A stretch of DNA of 64,000 bases, taken from Geminicoccaceae bacterium. Its GTDB lineage: Bacteria > Pseudomonadota > Alphaproteobacteria > Geminicoccales > Geminicoccaceae. Below, piece by piece: positions 9,188 to 16,855 of this stretch. The translations under genes and the position numbers were made by a program. Under the pieces are notes generated by a model. It saw only the letters and a list, made by a program, of their open reading frames with translations. It was not told where the DNA came from and did no database searches. The stretch spans positions 62,001-126,000 of the forward strand of contig JANQPX010000055.1 of NCBI GenBank assembly GCA_028285265.1, read 5' to 3'. How positions within the stretch are numbered: the first letter of the stretch is position 1; the number at the start of each line of letters is the position of its first letter.

Positions 9188-10342
9188 TTACGCGAACGCT
9201 GCCGTCGAGAGGTTGGTCATCGGCACGTCGGCAGCAAGTGTTGCCTGAAGCGATCGCATCGATGTTCGACCGAGCTGGGCGAGAGCCAGGCTGATCTCCT
9301 CCATGAGGACACCCCAAAGCTGCTGTAGCCCGGTTTCACCACGTGCTGCCATGGCGAACTGCATCGCGCGACCGAAGAAAACAAAGTCCGCGCCCATGGC
9401 ATAGGCCTTGACGACATCCTCGCCAGATCGAAGGCCCGAGTCGTAGAAAATTGGATAGTCGTCACCGACGGCGTCACGGATTTGACGGAGCATCAGGATG
9501 GGCGGTGGCGCGCTGTCGAGTTGGCGGCCGCCATGGCTTGAGACCTGAATGGCATCGACACCAGCAGCCTTTAAGCGACGAGCGTCCTCGACACTCAGCA
9601 CGCCTTTGACCACCAAGTTACCCCGCCATTGATCGCGAAACTGCGCCAAGCTATCCCAATCCGCGGCGGCGCGACTTGCGGTCCGATCGAAGCTGTCATC
9701 AGCGCTCGTGAAGTTTGCCAATTCCGGACGCCCATTGATCAGGGTCGAAAGCGACCATGTCGGATGCAGCGCAAAATCGATGAACTGCCGTGGCCCGATC
9801 TTAAAGGGCATTTTGAAGCCGCGACGTAGCTCGCGCGGTCTCCGCCCAACCTCGGGCACATCAAGGGTTAGGATGAGCGTGCGATAGTCAGCGGCGCGGG
9901 CACGATCGACCAGCTTCTTCGCTCCGCTGCCATCGCCAGCGATGTAGAGCTGAAACCAGGCATGGCCATCCGCGGCTTCGATCATCGTCTCGAGCGAGGT
10001 CGACGCCACGGTCGAGACGCCAACTGGCGTCCGGTGTCGGGCGGCCATGTTGGCTAACATCAGATCTGCCCCCGGTGCTGAGAGATTGCACATGCCCATC
10101 GGCGCGATGCCAAAGGGGCAGGCGGCTTGATGATCGAACACATCGACATGGAGACTACGCTTGGTCACATCGACCAGGATACGGGGCTGCAGCCGAAGAT
10201 CGCTCAGCGCCGCGCGATTGAGTGCCTCGCCATGCCCTTCACCAGCAGCCCCATCAATATAGTCAAACACCATCCAGGGCAGACGCCGGCGAGCGAGCCG
10301 CCTAGCATCTGCACTGTCATGAATGTCCGTACTGCCGAACAT
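9188..10342 (-). CDS. FMN-dependent alpha-hydroxy-acid dehydrogenase (lactate/mandelate dehydrogenase family), possible sulfolactate dehydrogenase
   Basis: The 384-residue product is a typical FMN alpha-hydroxy-acid dehydrogenase/oxidase: MVFDYIDGAAGE near residue 25, PFGIAPMGMCNL near 80, LILTLDVPEVGRRPRELRRG (about 160), LVVKGVLSVEDARR, the active-site VSSHGGRQLDSAPP near 265 and the FMN phosphate segment YDSGLRSGEDVVKA. The family oxidises 2-hydroxyacids to 2-oxoacids. It is the last gene of the hpsN-comD-comE run (6-base gap after comE). Oxidation of sulfolactate to sulfopyruvate is exactly the step missing between HpsN and ComDE, so I infer that role. Ordinary L-lactate oxidation is the alternative. 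Confidence 0.82.
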   Translation of the reverse strand: MFGSTDIHDSADARRLARRRLPWMVFDYIDGAAGEGHGEALNRAALSDLRLQPRILVDVTKRSLHVDVFDHQAACPFGIAPMGMCNLSAPGADLMLANMAARHRTPVGVSTVASTSLETMIEAADGHAWFQLYIAGDGSGAKKLVDRARAADYRTLILTLDVPEVGRRPRELRRGFKMPFKIGPRQFIDFALHPTWSLSTLINGRPELANFTSADDSFDRTASRAAADWDSLAQFRDQWRGNLVVKGVLSVEDARRLKAAGVDAIQVSSHGGRQLDSAPPPILMLRQIRDAVGDDYPIFYDSGLRSGEDVVKAYAMGADFVFFGRAMQFAMAARGETGLQQLWGVLMEEISLALAQLGRTSMRSLQATLAADVPMTNLSTAAFA

Positions 10343-10348
10343 GTCGAC

Positions 10349-10903
10349 TTAGGCTTGGATGGATTTCATAAAGCGATCGCGAATCACGACCGGATCCATA
10401 GTGATCACAGGTACCTTGATATTGCCGCTCTCGCATTTCGCGACAATGATCGTCATCTGATTGCTGTCGAGCGCTGTTTGGATCGCGCTGCCAGTGTCTT
10501 CAGCCTGACATTCGATGACGTTCTCGCAGCCACAGGCTTTGGCCACAGCGGCAAGCGATGTTTTTTTGCCGGTATATGTCGGCTGATCTCCGGTTGAACC
10601 ATAGCTGCCATTGTCCACGATCAGCAAAATGAAGTTGTCGGCAACATTGTTGGCGATTGTCGGCAAGGTTCCGAAGTTGGTGAGGACCGACCCGTCACCG
10701 TCGATGGCGATCACCTTCTTATTCTGGGCGAGCGCCAGGCCGAGACCGATCGACGAGGACAGGCCCATGGTGCCAAGCATGTAGAAATTGGTGGGCTGAT
10801 CATCGATCATGTGCAGTTCCTGGCTGGGAAGCCCGATATTGCAGATCACGAGATGGTCACGAACGATGGGCGCGATATCACGCAGGATGTCTGAGCGGAT
10901 CAT
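10349..10903 (-). CDS. comE: Sulfopyruvate decarboxylase, beta (ThDP-binding) subunit
   Basis: From ATG 10903 the protein is 184 residues and corresponds to the pyrimidine-partner/ThDP-binding half of a split decarboxylase: NIGLPSQELHMIDD, FYMLGTMGLSSSIGLGLAL and the ThDP/Mg motif IDGDGSVLTNFGTLPTIANN, ending in a VDNGSYGSTGDQPTYTG loop. With its partner (10906-11403) it would decarboxylate 3-sulfopyruvate to sulfoacetaldehyde. The longer upstream reading would extend into the partner gene; ATG 10903 lies 2 bases after the partner's stop. The related phosphonopyruvate decarboxylase uses the same fold, but the neighbouring hpsN supports the sulfonate. Confidence 0.83.
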   Translation of the reverse strand: MIRSDILRDIAPIVRDHLVICNIGLPSQELHMIDDQPTNFYMLGTMGLSSSIGLGLALAQNKKVIAIDGDGSVLTNFGTLPTIANNVADNFILLIVDNGSYGSTGDQPTYTGKKTSLAAVAKACGCENVIECQAEDTGSAIQTALDSNQMTIIVAKCESGNIKVPVITMDPVVIRDRFMKSIQA

Positions 10904-10905
10904 GA

Positions 10906-11403
10906 TCAATAGCCTTTCCAGAAACCGGCATCGGCGAGAACGGCGACGGGCTTGTTGCACATAAAGCTGTGGTTGAGGATGGCACCGAACTCGTCGGCAT
11001 CTTCCTCTTTGTGAAAGTGATAGGTTGGGATGTGCAACTGGCTGAGCAGTGCCTTGGTGTGCACCGCCATCTCGACCTGGCAGGCGACCGGCTCACCGAG
11101 TTCGCCACGATACGAGATCAGCATCGGAAGCGGCATACGATAGAATTGGATCAGGGTGGCCAAGGTGTTGATGGTCACACCAAGCGCTGTGTTCTGCATG
11201 ATGATTGTGGGTCGTTTGCCGCCCATGAAGGCGCCGGCGCATAGGCCCATGCCCTCATCCTCTTTATTGGACGGAATGTGATAGATTTCGTCGCGCTTTT
11301 CGATCTCGTCGATAACGCCTGCGAGCTGTTTACACGGTACGGTGGTGACGAAATCGACGCCATTGGCGACGAGGTCGTCGACCATTCTCTTACTGACTGA
11401 CAC
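10906..11403 (-). CDS. comD: Sulfopyruvate decarboxylase, alpha subunit
   Basis: This 165-residue protein is the N-terminal half of the split ThDP enzyme: VDFVTTVPCKQLAGVIDEI, the catalytic Glu region HIPSNKEDEGMGLCAGA (about 43-59), IIMQNTALGVTINTLATL and PLPMLISYRGELGEPVACQ, all typical of ComD. Separate alpha and beta genes in this order distinguish the sulfopyruvate enzyme from most fused phosphonopyruvate decarboxylases. It follows hpsN by 93 bases with a hairpin between them, and precedes comE by 2 bases. The two subunits together should form the complete active site. Confidence 0.85.
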   Translation of the reverse strand: MSVSKRMVDDLVANGVDFVTTVPCKQLAGVIDEIEKRDEIYHIPSNKEDEGMGLCAGAFMGGKRPTIIMQNTALGVTINTLATLIQFYRMPLPMLISYRGELGEPVACQVEMAVHTKALLSQLHIPTYHFHKEEDADEFGAILNHSFMCNKPVAVLADAGFWKGY

Positions 11404-11441
11404 GTTGATGACTCCTCTTATGCAGGAACGAGATTGATATT

Positions 11442-11464
11442 GGGGTTGGGTAGCTTACCCACCC
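11442..11464 (-). promoter_or_regulatory. Stem-loop between hpsN and comD
   Basis: On the minus strand an inverted repeat centred on TGGGTA-AGC-TACCCA gives a 6-bp perfect stem, extended by three more G-C pairs after a bulged base. It lies in the 93-base gap between the hpsN stop and the comD start. There is no clear U-tract, so I read it as an RNA-processing or attenuation element rather than a full terminator. Confidence 0.4.
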
Positions 11465-11496
11465 AGATCGTGGAGATCGATGGTGCGAACACAGTG

Positions 11497-12804
11497 TTAC
11501 TCGGTCGCCGTGAGATCAAACGTTTCGCCGGGAAAATACTTCTCCAGACGAATGTCGGCCGTGCGCGCATGCCCCTCCATCCCCTCTAATCGTGAGATCC
11601 GCGCTGTCGCTTCAGCAATCGGCTTAGAGGCCTCGCGCGTGGCGCGCTGCCAGGTCACGAGCTTCATGTATTTGTGGACGGAAAGCCCACCGGTATAGCG
11701 GGCGGCCCCTGAAGTCGGCAGCACATGATTGGGGCCCGAAGATTTGTCACCGAAGGCCACCGTGGTTTCTTCGCCCAGAAACAGCGAGCCATAGCAACGA
11801 AGACGGTTCAAGAACCAATCGAGGTCAGCAGCCTGCACATGAAGATGTTCGGGCGCAATCTCATCAGCGACCTGCGCTAACCCTTCACGATCCGAAACGA
11901 TCATGACCTCAGCCATGTCGCGCCAGGCAGCGGTCGCGTTCTCCCGGTTCAGTTCGGGCAGGGTGTCGATATAACCCGGAACTAGCGCCATGACCTCTTC
12001 GGCCAAGGGCCGGTGGGTCGTAGCCAGCCAGACTGGGGAATTGTAACCGTGCTCCGCTTGGCCAACGAGGTCCCAGGCGACGATATGCGGATCGGCGGTC
12101 TCATCAGCGAGGATGAGGCTGTCGGTCGGACCTGCGAACATATCGATGCCGACGCGACCGAATAAAATCCGCTTCGCCTCTGCCACAAACTGATTGCCGG
12201 GACCAACCAGGATGTCGGCTTTCGGCAGGCCGAACAAACCGAAGGCCATGGCGGCAACACCTTGCACGCCACCAAGCGCGAGGATCGTATCGGCACCACA
12301 GAGATCAGCCGCATACACGATGGCAGACGGTATGCCTTTATCAGGCCGTGGAGGCGAGCATGCCGAGATGTGGGCGCAGCCTGCAACCTTGGCCGTTGTT
12401 ACCGTCATCAGCACGGAGGCGATATGACTGTAGCGCCCGCCTGGTGCATAGCAGCCGGCAGCGTTGCAGGGGATGGCCCGTTGGCCGGCGATCAGCCCTG
12501 GCACCACTTCGACTTCGGTATCGACAATCGTCGCTTTCTGCGCCTCGGCGAAGCGGCGGATGTTATCCCAGGCAAAACGAATGTCGTCTTTAAGCTTCTC
12601 CGGCACCTGGCTTGCAGCAGCGTCGATCTCATCTCGGCTCAGCACGATATTGCCGCCATATCGATCGAACTTGGCGGCATAGCTTAGGGCGGCCTCGTCA
12701 CCGCCGGCCTCGATCTCGTCCAAGATCGCTTGAACGGTCGCGCGGACGTCGCCGGCATCGTCGGTCGATGTCCGGTTGGCCTTCTTTAGATACTCGACAG
12801 ACAT
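11497..12804 (-). CDS. hpsN: Sulfopropanediol 3-dehydrogenase (HisD-family, HpsN)
   Basis: The 435-residue protein has the histidinol-dehydrogenase fold: CYAPGGRYSHIASVLMT (about 118), SACSPPRPDKGIP, ALGGVQGVAAMAFG, the nucleotide loop VGPGNQFVAEAKR, zinc-ligand regions LVGQAEHGYNSP and SVHKYMKLVTWQ, and APEHLHVQ. The YLKKA start and overall sequence are those of proteins named sulfopropanediol dehydrogenase rather than of biosynthetic HisD. HpsN oxidises 2,3-dihydroxypropane-1-sulfonate (DHPS) with 2 NAD+ to sulfolactate. The following comD, comE and hydroxyacid dehydrogenase genes complete a route to sulfoacetaldehyde. It lies divergent from a LacI-type gene with a double operator between. 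Confidence 0.87.
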   Translation of the reverse strand: MSVEYLKKANRTSTDDAGDVRATVQAILDEIEAGGDEAALSYAAKFDRYGGNIVLSRDEIDAAASQVPEKLKDDIRFAWDNIRRFAEAQKATIVDTEVEVVPGLIAGQRAIPCNAAGCYAPGGRYSHIASVLMTVTTAKVAGCAHISACSPPRPDKGIPSAIVYAADLCGADTILALGGVQGVAAMAFGLFGLPKADILVGPGNQFVAEAKRILFGRVGIDMFAGPTDSLILADETADPHIVAWDLVGQAEHGYNSPVWLATTHRPLAEEVMALVPGYIDTLPELNRENATAAWRDMAEVMIVSDREGLAQVADEIAPEHLHVQAADLDWFLNRLRCYGSLFLGEETTVAFGDKSSGPNHVLPTSGAARYTGGLSVHKYMKLVTWQRATREASKPIAEATARISRLEGMEGHARTADIRLEKYFPGETFDLTATE

Positions 12805-12908
12805 CTGAGCCTCCGTGTCGTGGCGTTTCTTGGCATATCGGGGCGGCGGTCGTGCAATCCACGGCCATGGGCGTCAGATCCCCAACTTTTGGCCGCCTTA
12901 TCGCTCGA

Positions 12909-12961
12909 TTTCATCGATGTAAGCGCTTGCATCAAAAATGCAAGCGCTTACATCGATGAAA
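12909..12961. promoter_or_regulatory. Double LacI-type operator: 24-bp perfect inverted repeat with 5-base spacer
   Basis: Positions 12909-12932 and 12938-12961 are exact reverse complements separated by five bases. Each arm holds its own LacI-family palindrome built on AAGCGCTT: TGTAAGCGCTTGCA at 12918-12931 and TGCAAGCGCTTACA at 12939-12952. The two centres are 21 bp apart, two helical turns, so two repressor dimers would sit on the same DNA face. It lies between hpsN (minus) and the LacI gene (plus) and should control both. The near-absence of mismatches argues that the whole block is under selection. Confidence 0.85.
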
Positions 12962-13019
12962 GTAGGGCTTTCAACGAGGTTTTCGGCAAAGGCTCATTTG
13001 GGCCCTTGAACCGGAGCTA

Positions 13020-14063
13020 GTGACGAGGAGTTTGGGCGTCAGCGTGAACCGGTTACCCACCATTGATGATGTCTCCCGCCATGCCGGGGTGTCGACCGCG
13101 ACCGTGTCGCGTTGCCTTAATGCGCCAGACCAGGTCCGACCAGAAACCAGGGCACGTGTTGAGGCCGCCGTGGCGAAACTCGGCTACACGCCGCACTTTG
13201 GCGGGCGAGCGCTGGCTGCGAATCGCACCAACACAGTGGGTGTCGTGATCCCGACGATGGCGAGTGCGATGTTTGCGCTTGGCCTTCAAGCCCTGCAAGA
13301 AGAGCTGTCGGCCAACAATGTGACCTTATTGGTGGCAACCTCGCATTACGATCCGGACCAGGAGCTCAAGCAAATTCGCACACTGCTCGGTCGCGGCGTC
13401 GATGCTATGGCCTTGATCGGTGAGGCACGACCGGATGACGCTTACCAGCTTTTGCAGGATCGGCAGATCCCCTACATTCTGCTCTGGAGCTACCGGGCAA
13501 ATAGCGCCCACGCCATCGTTGGTTTCGATAATCGGGCGGCTGCGCGACAGATGGCTGACCGCGTGCTCGCCTTTGGGCATCGCAATATCGCGATGCTGGC
13601 GGGCGTGACGACCTGGAATGACCGCGCCGTCGGCCGTATCGAGGGCGTGCGTGATGCCCTCGCTGCCGTAGATATCGATCTAGCGGCACCTTATCTGATT
13701 GAAGCACCGTATTCAGTGGATGCAAGCTTCGAAGCGGCAAAGGCGTTGCTCGCTCTGACGCCGCGGCCGACCGCGATCATCTGTGGCAATGATGTGCAAG
13801 CTGCCGGCGCCTTGCATGCTGTGCGCGATGGGGGGCTTGCGGTACCCGATGATGTATCGGTCGTCGGTTTTGATGACATCGAACTCGCGAGGGCTGTGGA
13901 GCCTCCTCTGACCACGGTTCAGGTGCCCCACCGCCGTATGGGTCGTGTCGCCGCAAAGCAACTGCTCAACATGATCAACTCAAATGAACCTGGTGACCGC
14001 ATGAACTTTGAAACGTCCATTGTCGAGCGTCGTTCCCTGTCATCGCCCCCCAATCGACACTAG
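13020..14063 (+). CDS. LacI-family transcriptional regulator
   Basis: The 347-residue protein starts with the LacI helix-turn-helix (TIDDVSRHAGVSTATVSRCL, about residues 13-32), a hinge helix region (LGYTPHFGGRALAANRTN) and a periplasmic-binding-type effector domain (VGVVIPTMASAMFALGLQAL; AIVGFDN; ICGNDVQAAGAL; VPDDVSVVGFDDIELA). The start is ambiguous: GTG 13020 or GTG 13044, both in frame. It is divergent from hpsN and adjacent to a double AAGCGCTT operator, so it is the likely repressor of the sulfonate operon and of itself, with DHPS or sulfolactate as probable effector. Confidence 0.9.
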   Translation: MTRSLGVSVNRLPTIDDVSRHAGVSTATVSRCLNAPDQVRPETRARVEAAVAKLGYTPHFGGRALAANRTNTVGVVIPTMASAMFALGLQALQEELSANNVTLLVATSHYDPDQELKQIRTLLGRGVDAMALIGEARPDDAYQLLQDRQIPYILLWSYRANSAHAIVGFDNRAAARQMADRVLAFGHRNIAMLAGVTTWNDRAVGRIEGVRDALAAVDIDLAAPYLIEAPYSVDASFEAAKALLALTPRPTAIICGNDVQAAGALHAVRDGGLAVPDDVSVVGFDDIELARAVEPPLTTVQVPHRRMGRVAAKQLLNMINSNEPGDRMNFETSIVERRSLSSPPNRH

Positions 14064-14108
14064 ATCAAGGCTTGCCGCCGCCTCGACTGTTCTATGATGG
14101 AAATCAGC

Positions 14109-14969
14109 CTATCCTTGGGATAGCTCGGGCTCGGCCCTTGTCATTGTGAACAACGTCACTTCCGGCCTCATATTCAGCCGAACTGGCCAAAGATTGCCCA
14201 AAGCCCGATTGATGTAGAGCATCCGACCGTCGCTCAGATCAAAAATGCCGGAGGTATAGCGCCGATTGCGTACCGGTAGGATGGGCGGTTCAAGAAAGGG
14301 AGGCTTGACCTGTCCCCCATGCGTATGACCTGAGAGGATCCATCCTTGGTAGTCATGCCAAATTGCCTCGTCTGCTGTGTCGGGATTGTGGGACAGAACC
14401 AGATTGGCGTTGTCGGACAACAGCTCAGCGATAATCGGTTTCGGCTCAAAGTTTGGACCCCACAGATCATCCAAGCCAGCAATATTCAGCCCTTCAACAT
14501 TCGCGATCTGGTTGCGGAGGACCCGAATGCCAGCGTCGGTCAAAACCGAGCTGATATCGTCAGCGACTTCGGGTTCGGACCAAGCACGACCATAGTCATG
14601 ATTTCCAAGGACGGCCAACGATCCCAGGCTGCCCAGTGGTGCGTTTTGGATAACGTCCCGGAGCTGCGTAACCTGTTCTGGCCCTTCGTAGGAGACATAG
14701 TCTCCAGTATAGACAACAATAGCTGGCTTAAGGTCACGTATCATCTGAAACGCCTGGATCATATAGCTCCAGTCAAAGCGGTTCCCAACGTGAATGTCAC
14801 TCAAATGAACAAGAAGTTGCCCCTCCAAATCAGTCGGTAAATATTTGATTGGTAAAGGTAGATTTACATACTCGACCCAATAGGGCTCAATTTGCCAAGT
14901 ATAGAATCCTGCCACCATACCGGCGACCGGAACGGTCGCCATGGCTGTCAGAGCGCGTCGCCTGTTCAT
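14109..14969 (-). CDS. Calcineurin-like metallophosphoesterase (YaeI-like), exported or membrane-anchored
   Basis: The 286-residue product has all metallophosphoesterase motifs: LSDIHVG (about 55), YTGDYVS, VLGNHDYG, LSHNPD and SGHTHGGQ. The N-terminus MNRRRALTAMATVPVAGMVAG is an Arg-rich, hydrophobic export or anchor segment without a clear cleavage site. Proteins of this subgroup are predicted phosphodiesterases; some act on lipid A precursors or other phospholipids. It converges on the LacI gene with only 45 bases between stops and is unrelated to the sulfonate genes. Substrate unknown. Confidence 0.85.
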   Translation of the reverse strand: MNRRRALTAMATVPVAGMVAGFYTWQIEPYWVEYVNLPLPIKYLPTDLEGQLLVHLSDIHVGNRFDWSYMIQAFQMIRDLKPAIVVYTGDYVSYEGPEQVTQLRDVIQNAPLGSLGSLAVLGNHDYGRAWSEPEVADDISSVLTDAGIRVLRNQIANVEGLNIAGLDDLWGPNFEPKPIIAELLSDNANLVLSHNPDTADEAIWHDYQGWILSGHTHGGQVKPPFLEPPILPVRNRRYTSGIFDLSDGRMLYINRALGNLWPVRLNMRPEVTLFTMTRAEPELSQG

Positions 14970-15534
14970 ACCGCATCATGTCCTCGAAGATTTGTTGGCA
15001 CCGCTTCTGTAGAGCCCGTGAAGAGGCAAAGATCAAGCAGCTAGGCAACTTATAGATGAGTTTTGCTGGAAGAACAGGACCTTTCCGATGCCATCGATGA
15101 CCAAAACCGCTTTGACCGAAGAGGCGGCTCCTCAGAACATCGCCAAGCAATCTCTCGAAGCGTGCTCCCCAAACCCCTTCAAAGGGATGGCTTTGGGAAC
15201 ATTCGCGGTTCGTTAGAGCATCGGCCTTCTAAGCCGATGGTCGAAGATCCGAATCTTGCAGGTCGCGCCAATCTGCTCAAGGTTCGCAGATATCAGTTTT
15301 TCCTGCGCTTTGATGGTGTCTTGTCTGATCGGCAAAGCCGGTACTTAGCCCGAAATCCGACAGCAAGATTGCGAGAGTCTCTTGCCCGACGGCCACTCTG
15401 GATATGGGGGGCGATGGAATTCCTTGCCGCGTTGCGGCGATCAGAATTCAGCGTTTGCTCATCAGCTTACGGGATCAATCTCTTTGGCAATGCGCAGCTT
15501 ACGATTCTAATCTGAAGATCGGTAGACGAACTGA
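14970..15534. other. Gene-poor 565-base stretch with a degenerate tRNA fragment
   Basis: No convincing gene is present. A 150-codon plus-strand frame at 15063-15515 has a composition unlike the neighbouring genes and no family likeness, and I read it as chance. The notable item is the tRNA-Arg-like fragment at 15212-15270. The stretch separates the phosphoesterase from the toxin-antitoxin pair and could be the scar of an integration event. Confidence 0.4.
15212..15270 (+). pseudogene. tRNA-Arg(TCT) 3' fragment or decayed tRNA
   Basis: The segment contains GTTAGAGC (3' side of a D-arm), a perfect anticodon stem TCGGC/GCCGA around the canonical loop CTTCTAA with anticodon TCT at 15228-15230, a five-base variable loop, a near-canonical T-loop TCCGAAT and a terminal GCCA. 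The 5' acceptor strand and the 5' half of the D-arm are missing, and the T-stem has two mismatches. This is what remains when an element integrates into a tRNA 3' end, or when a tRNA copy decays. It is unlikely to be functional. Confidence 0.5.
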
Positions 15535-16008
15535 TTAACGGTCAGCTGCCTTCTTCACGTCGGTGTATAGCTGAGCATTAGTGTCACCGAGCTTGGCATG
15601 TCGTCCCCAGCTAAGTCGTTTCTTCAACTGAGAACTTTGCCTGGTTGGAGATGTGCGATCGAGTGCATAGCGGCGCTCATTGAGATGAGCTGGCAGGTCT
15701 TGGTCGCCGTAAACAATGTCGATCACCTCGATTCGACCTTCGAAATCGTCAAAGATGATCAGGTAGCCTGACTTATCCATGGTCACACATTTCAGACCGC
15801 CTGACGATCTGCCTTCGCCGAGGATCCGATCGCCGGGCTTGGCGCTCCAAGTGCCATCAGCAGCTAGAGCTTTGATTCGCTCAAGAATTGGATCGATCAG
15901 GTAGGCTGTCGTTTCAGCAACATCGAAGCGCCCATCTTGAGCACTATAGAAAAGAATGTCTTCGAGCGCGGATCCAGTTTGAAGTTTGAGCTCCCAAGCT
16001 TGGCTCAC
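15535..16008 (-). CDS. RelE/ParE-family toxin with an extended C-terminus
   Basis: The first 100 or so residues read as a ParE-type toxin: helical start (GSALEDILFY), LIDPILERIKALAADG, PGDRILGEGRSSGGLKCVTMDKSGYLIIF and the closing strand IEVIDIVYGDQDLP. ParE toxins usually end here at about 95-105 residues; this one continues to 157 with a basic tail (SQLKKRLSWGRHAKLG). The GTG start overlaps the antitoxin stop (GTGA), the usual coupled antitoxin-toxin layout. Members poison gyrase or cut ribosome-bound mRNA; which applies cannot be told here. Confidence 0.75.
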   Translation of the reverse strand: MSQAWELKLQTGSALEDILFYSAQDGRFDVAETTAYLIDPILERIKALAADGTWSAKPGDRILGEGRSSGGLKCVTMDKSGYLIIFDDFEGRIEVIDIVYGDQDLPAHLNERRYALDRTSPTRQSSQLKKRLSWGRHAKLGDTNAQLYTDVKKAADR

Positions 16009-16289
16009 CGCCTGCTGTTGCTGAGGCGCTTCTCAGCCCGTCCACGAATACGCTCACGAATCTCGTCGGTGGCACCACCGACAAAATCTCCACGCGCCGC
16101 TTGCTTAAGACCGACTACAACCCGGCTTTCTAAGGCGTCGACGCGTGCTGCTAATCCCCGATCACGTTCCTGGATCAGTCGTAGTCCCTCGCGAACCACC
16201 TCACTGGCATTGGCGTATTCACCGGCTTGGATCTTTGCCTCAATCAAATCATCATGCTGATCGGTGAAAGAGATGTTTCGCGACGCCAT
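16005..16289 (-). CDS. ParD/CC2985-family antitoxin
   Basis: From ATG 16289 the product is 94 residues: a ribbon-helix-helix start (MASRNISFTDQHDDLIEAKI), then GEYANASEVVREGLRLIQERDR, the hallmark of ParD-type antitoxins, and an Arg/Glu-rich C-terminal tail that would wrap the toxin. GGAG lies 7 bases before this ATG. An in-frame ATG at 16355 would add 22 residues without family likeness and overlaps a palindrome that looks like the operator. It precedes and overlaps the toxin gene. Confidence 0.82.
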   Translation of the reverse strand: MASRNISFTDQHDDLIEAKIQAGEYANASEVVREGLRLIQERDRGLAARVDALESRVVVGLKQAARGDFVGGATDEIRERIRGRAEKRLSNSRR

Positions 16290-16338
16290 GGAACCGCTCC
16301 AACTAATCCCAACAGACACATCGTCACAACTAGGCTTG

Positions 16339-16355
16339 ATGTCAAATTTCGACAT
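16339..16355. promoter_or_regulatory. Imperfect palindrome upstream of the antitoxin gene, probable autoregulatory operator
   Basis: ATGTCAAATTTCGACAT is a 17-base near-palindrome (one mismatched pair besides the central base) lying 50 bases upstream of the chosen antitoxin start. ParD-type ribbon-helix-helix proteins repress their own promoter through such sites. It could alternatively be the true start of a longer antitoxin. Confidence 0.4.
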
Positions 16356-16855
16356 GTACCTAACTGTCTCACAGCGTATGGCTCGTCCTCCGAGGGAGAA
16401 TTTGTGCGGGTAAGCCGCGTGCTAAGTTATTGATATCAAAAAACATGAACTTTCCAAGAACTCTTGCGCAGCCCATTGAAATGATCCGGAAAATCCCGCT
16501 CTCTGAGTCGCTGGATCATCACGCCGATGGCGACTCTCGTATGGAGGATCTTGGCCCAGGGCGTTATGCGCACATAACGCTTACAGCCCAAGTACGTAGC
16601 TAGAAGGTGTCCCGACAGGCATCACTCTCGTTTCTTTGGCGGACGTTGCTGATTCAGAGTACCCGGAGCGTGGCGAGCTCGATCAAATGGCACAGGCATT
16701 GGCAAATCCCGCGGAAGTGGGGGGCAACGACAAACCAGCCTCACTTTAACCAAGCTTAAATCTCCAACCATTAGTATTGCGAGGTTGAGCGGACGTTTTC
16801 CTGCCTGACTTCATCAAATCAGCCAAGTTATACAACGCAACCGATTGGGCAATAA
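16356..16855. other. 500-base intergenic stretch with a small perfect palindrome
   Basis: No open frame resembles a protein family. At 16561-16580 GCGTTATG and CATAACGC form an 8-bp perfect inverted repeat around CGCA. It stands alone, not followed by a T-run, so it is not an obvious terminator; it may be a protein-binding or recombination site. The rest should carry the promoters of the toxin-antitoxin pair (leftward) and the chemoreceptor (rightward), but no strong promoter is visible. Confidence 0.4.

Noticed and set aside
15063..15515. 150-codon plus-strand open frame
   Set aside because: Residue composition is unlike the neighbouring proteins, no motif is visible, and it runs through the tRNA-like fragment.
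16561..16580. Integron attC-like site
   Set aside because: The core does not fit the attC consensus, and no gene cassettes or integrase are near.
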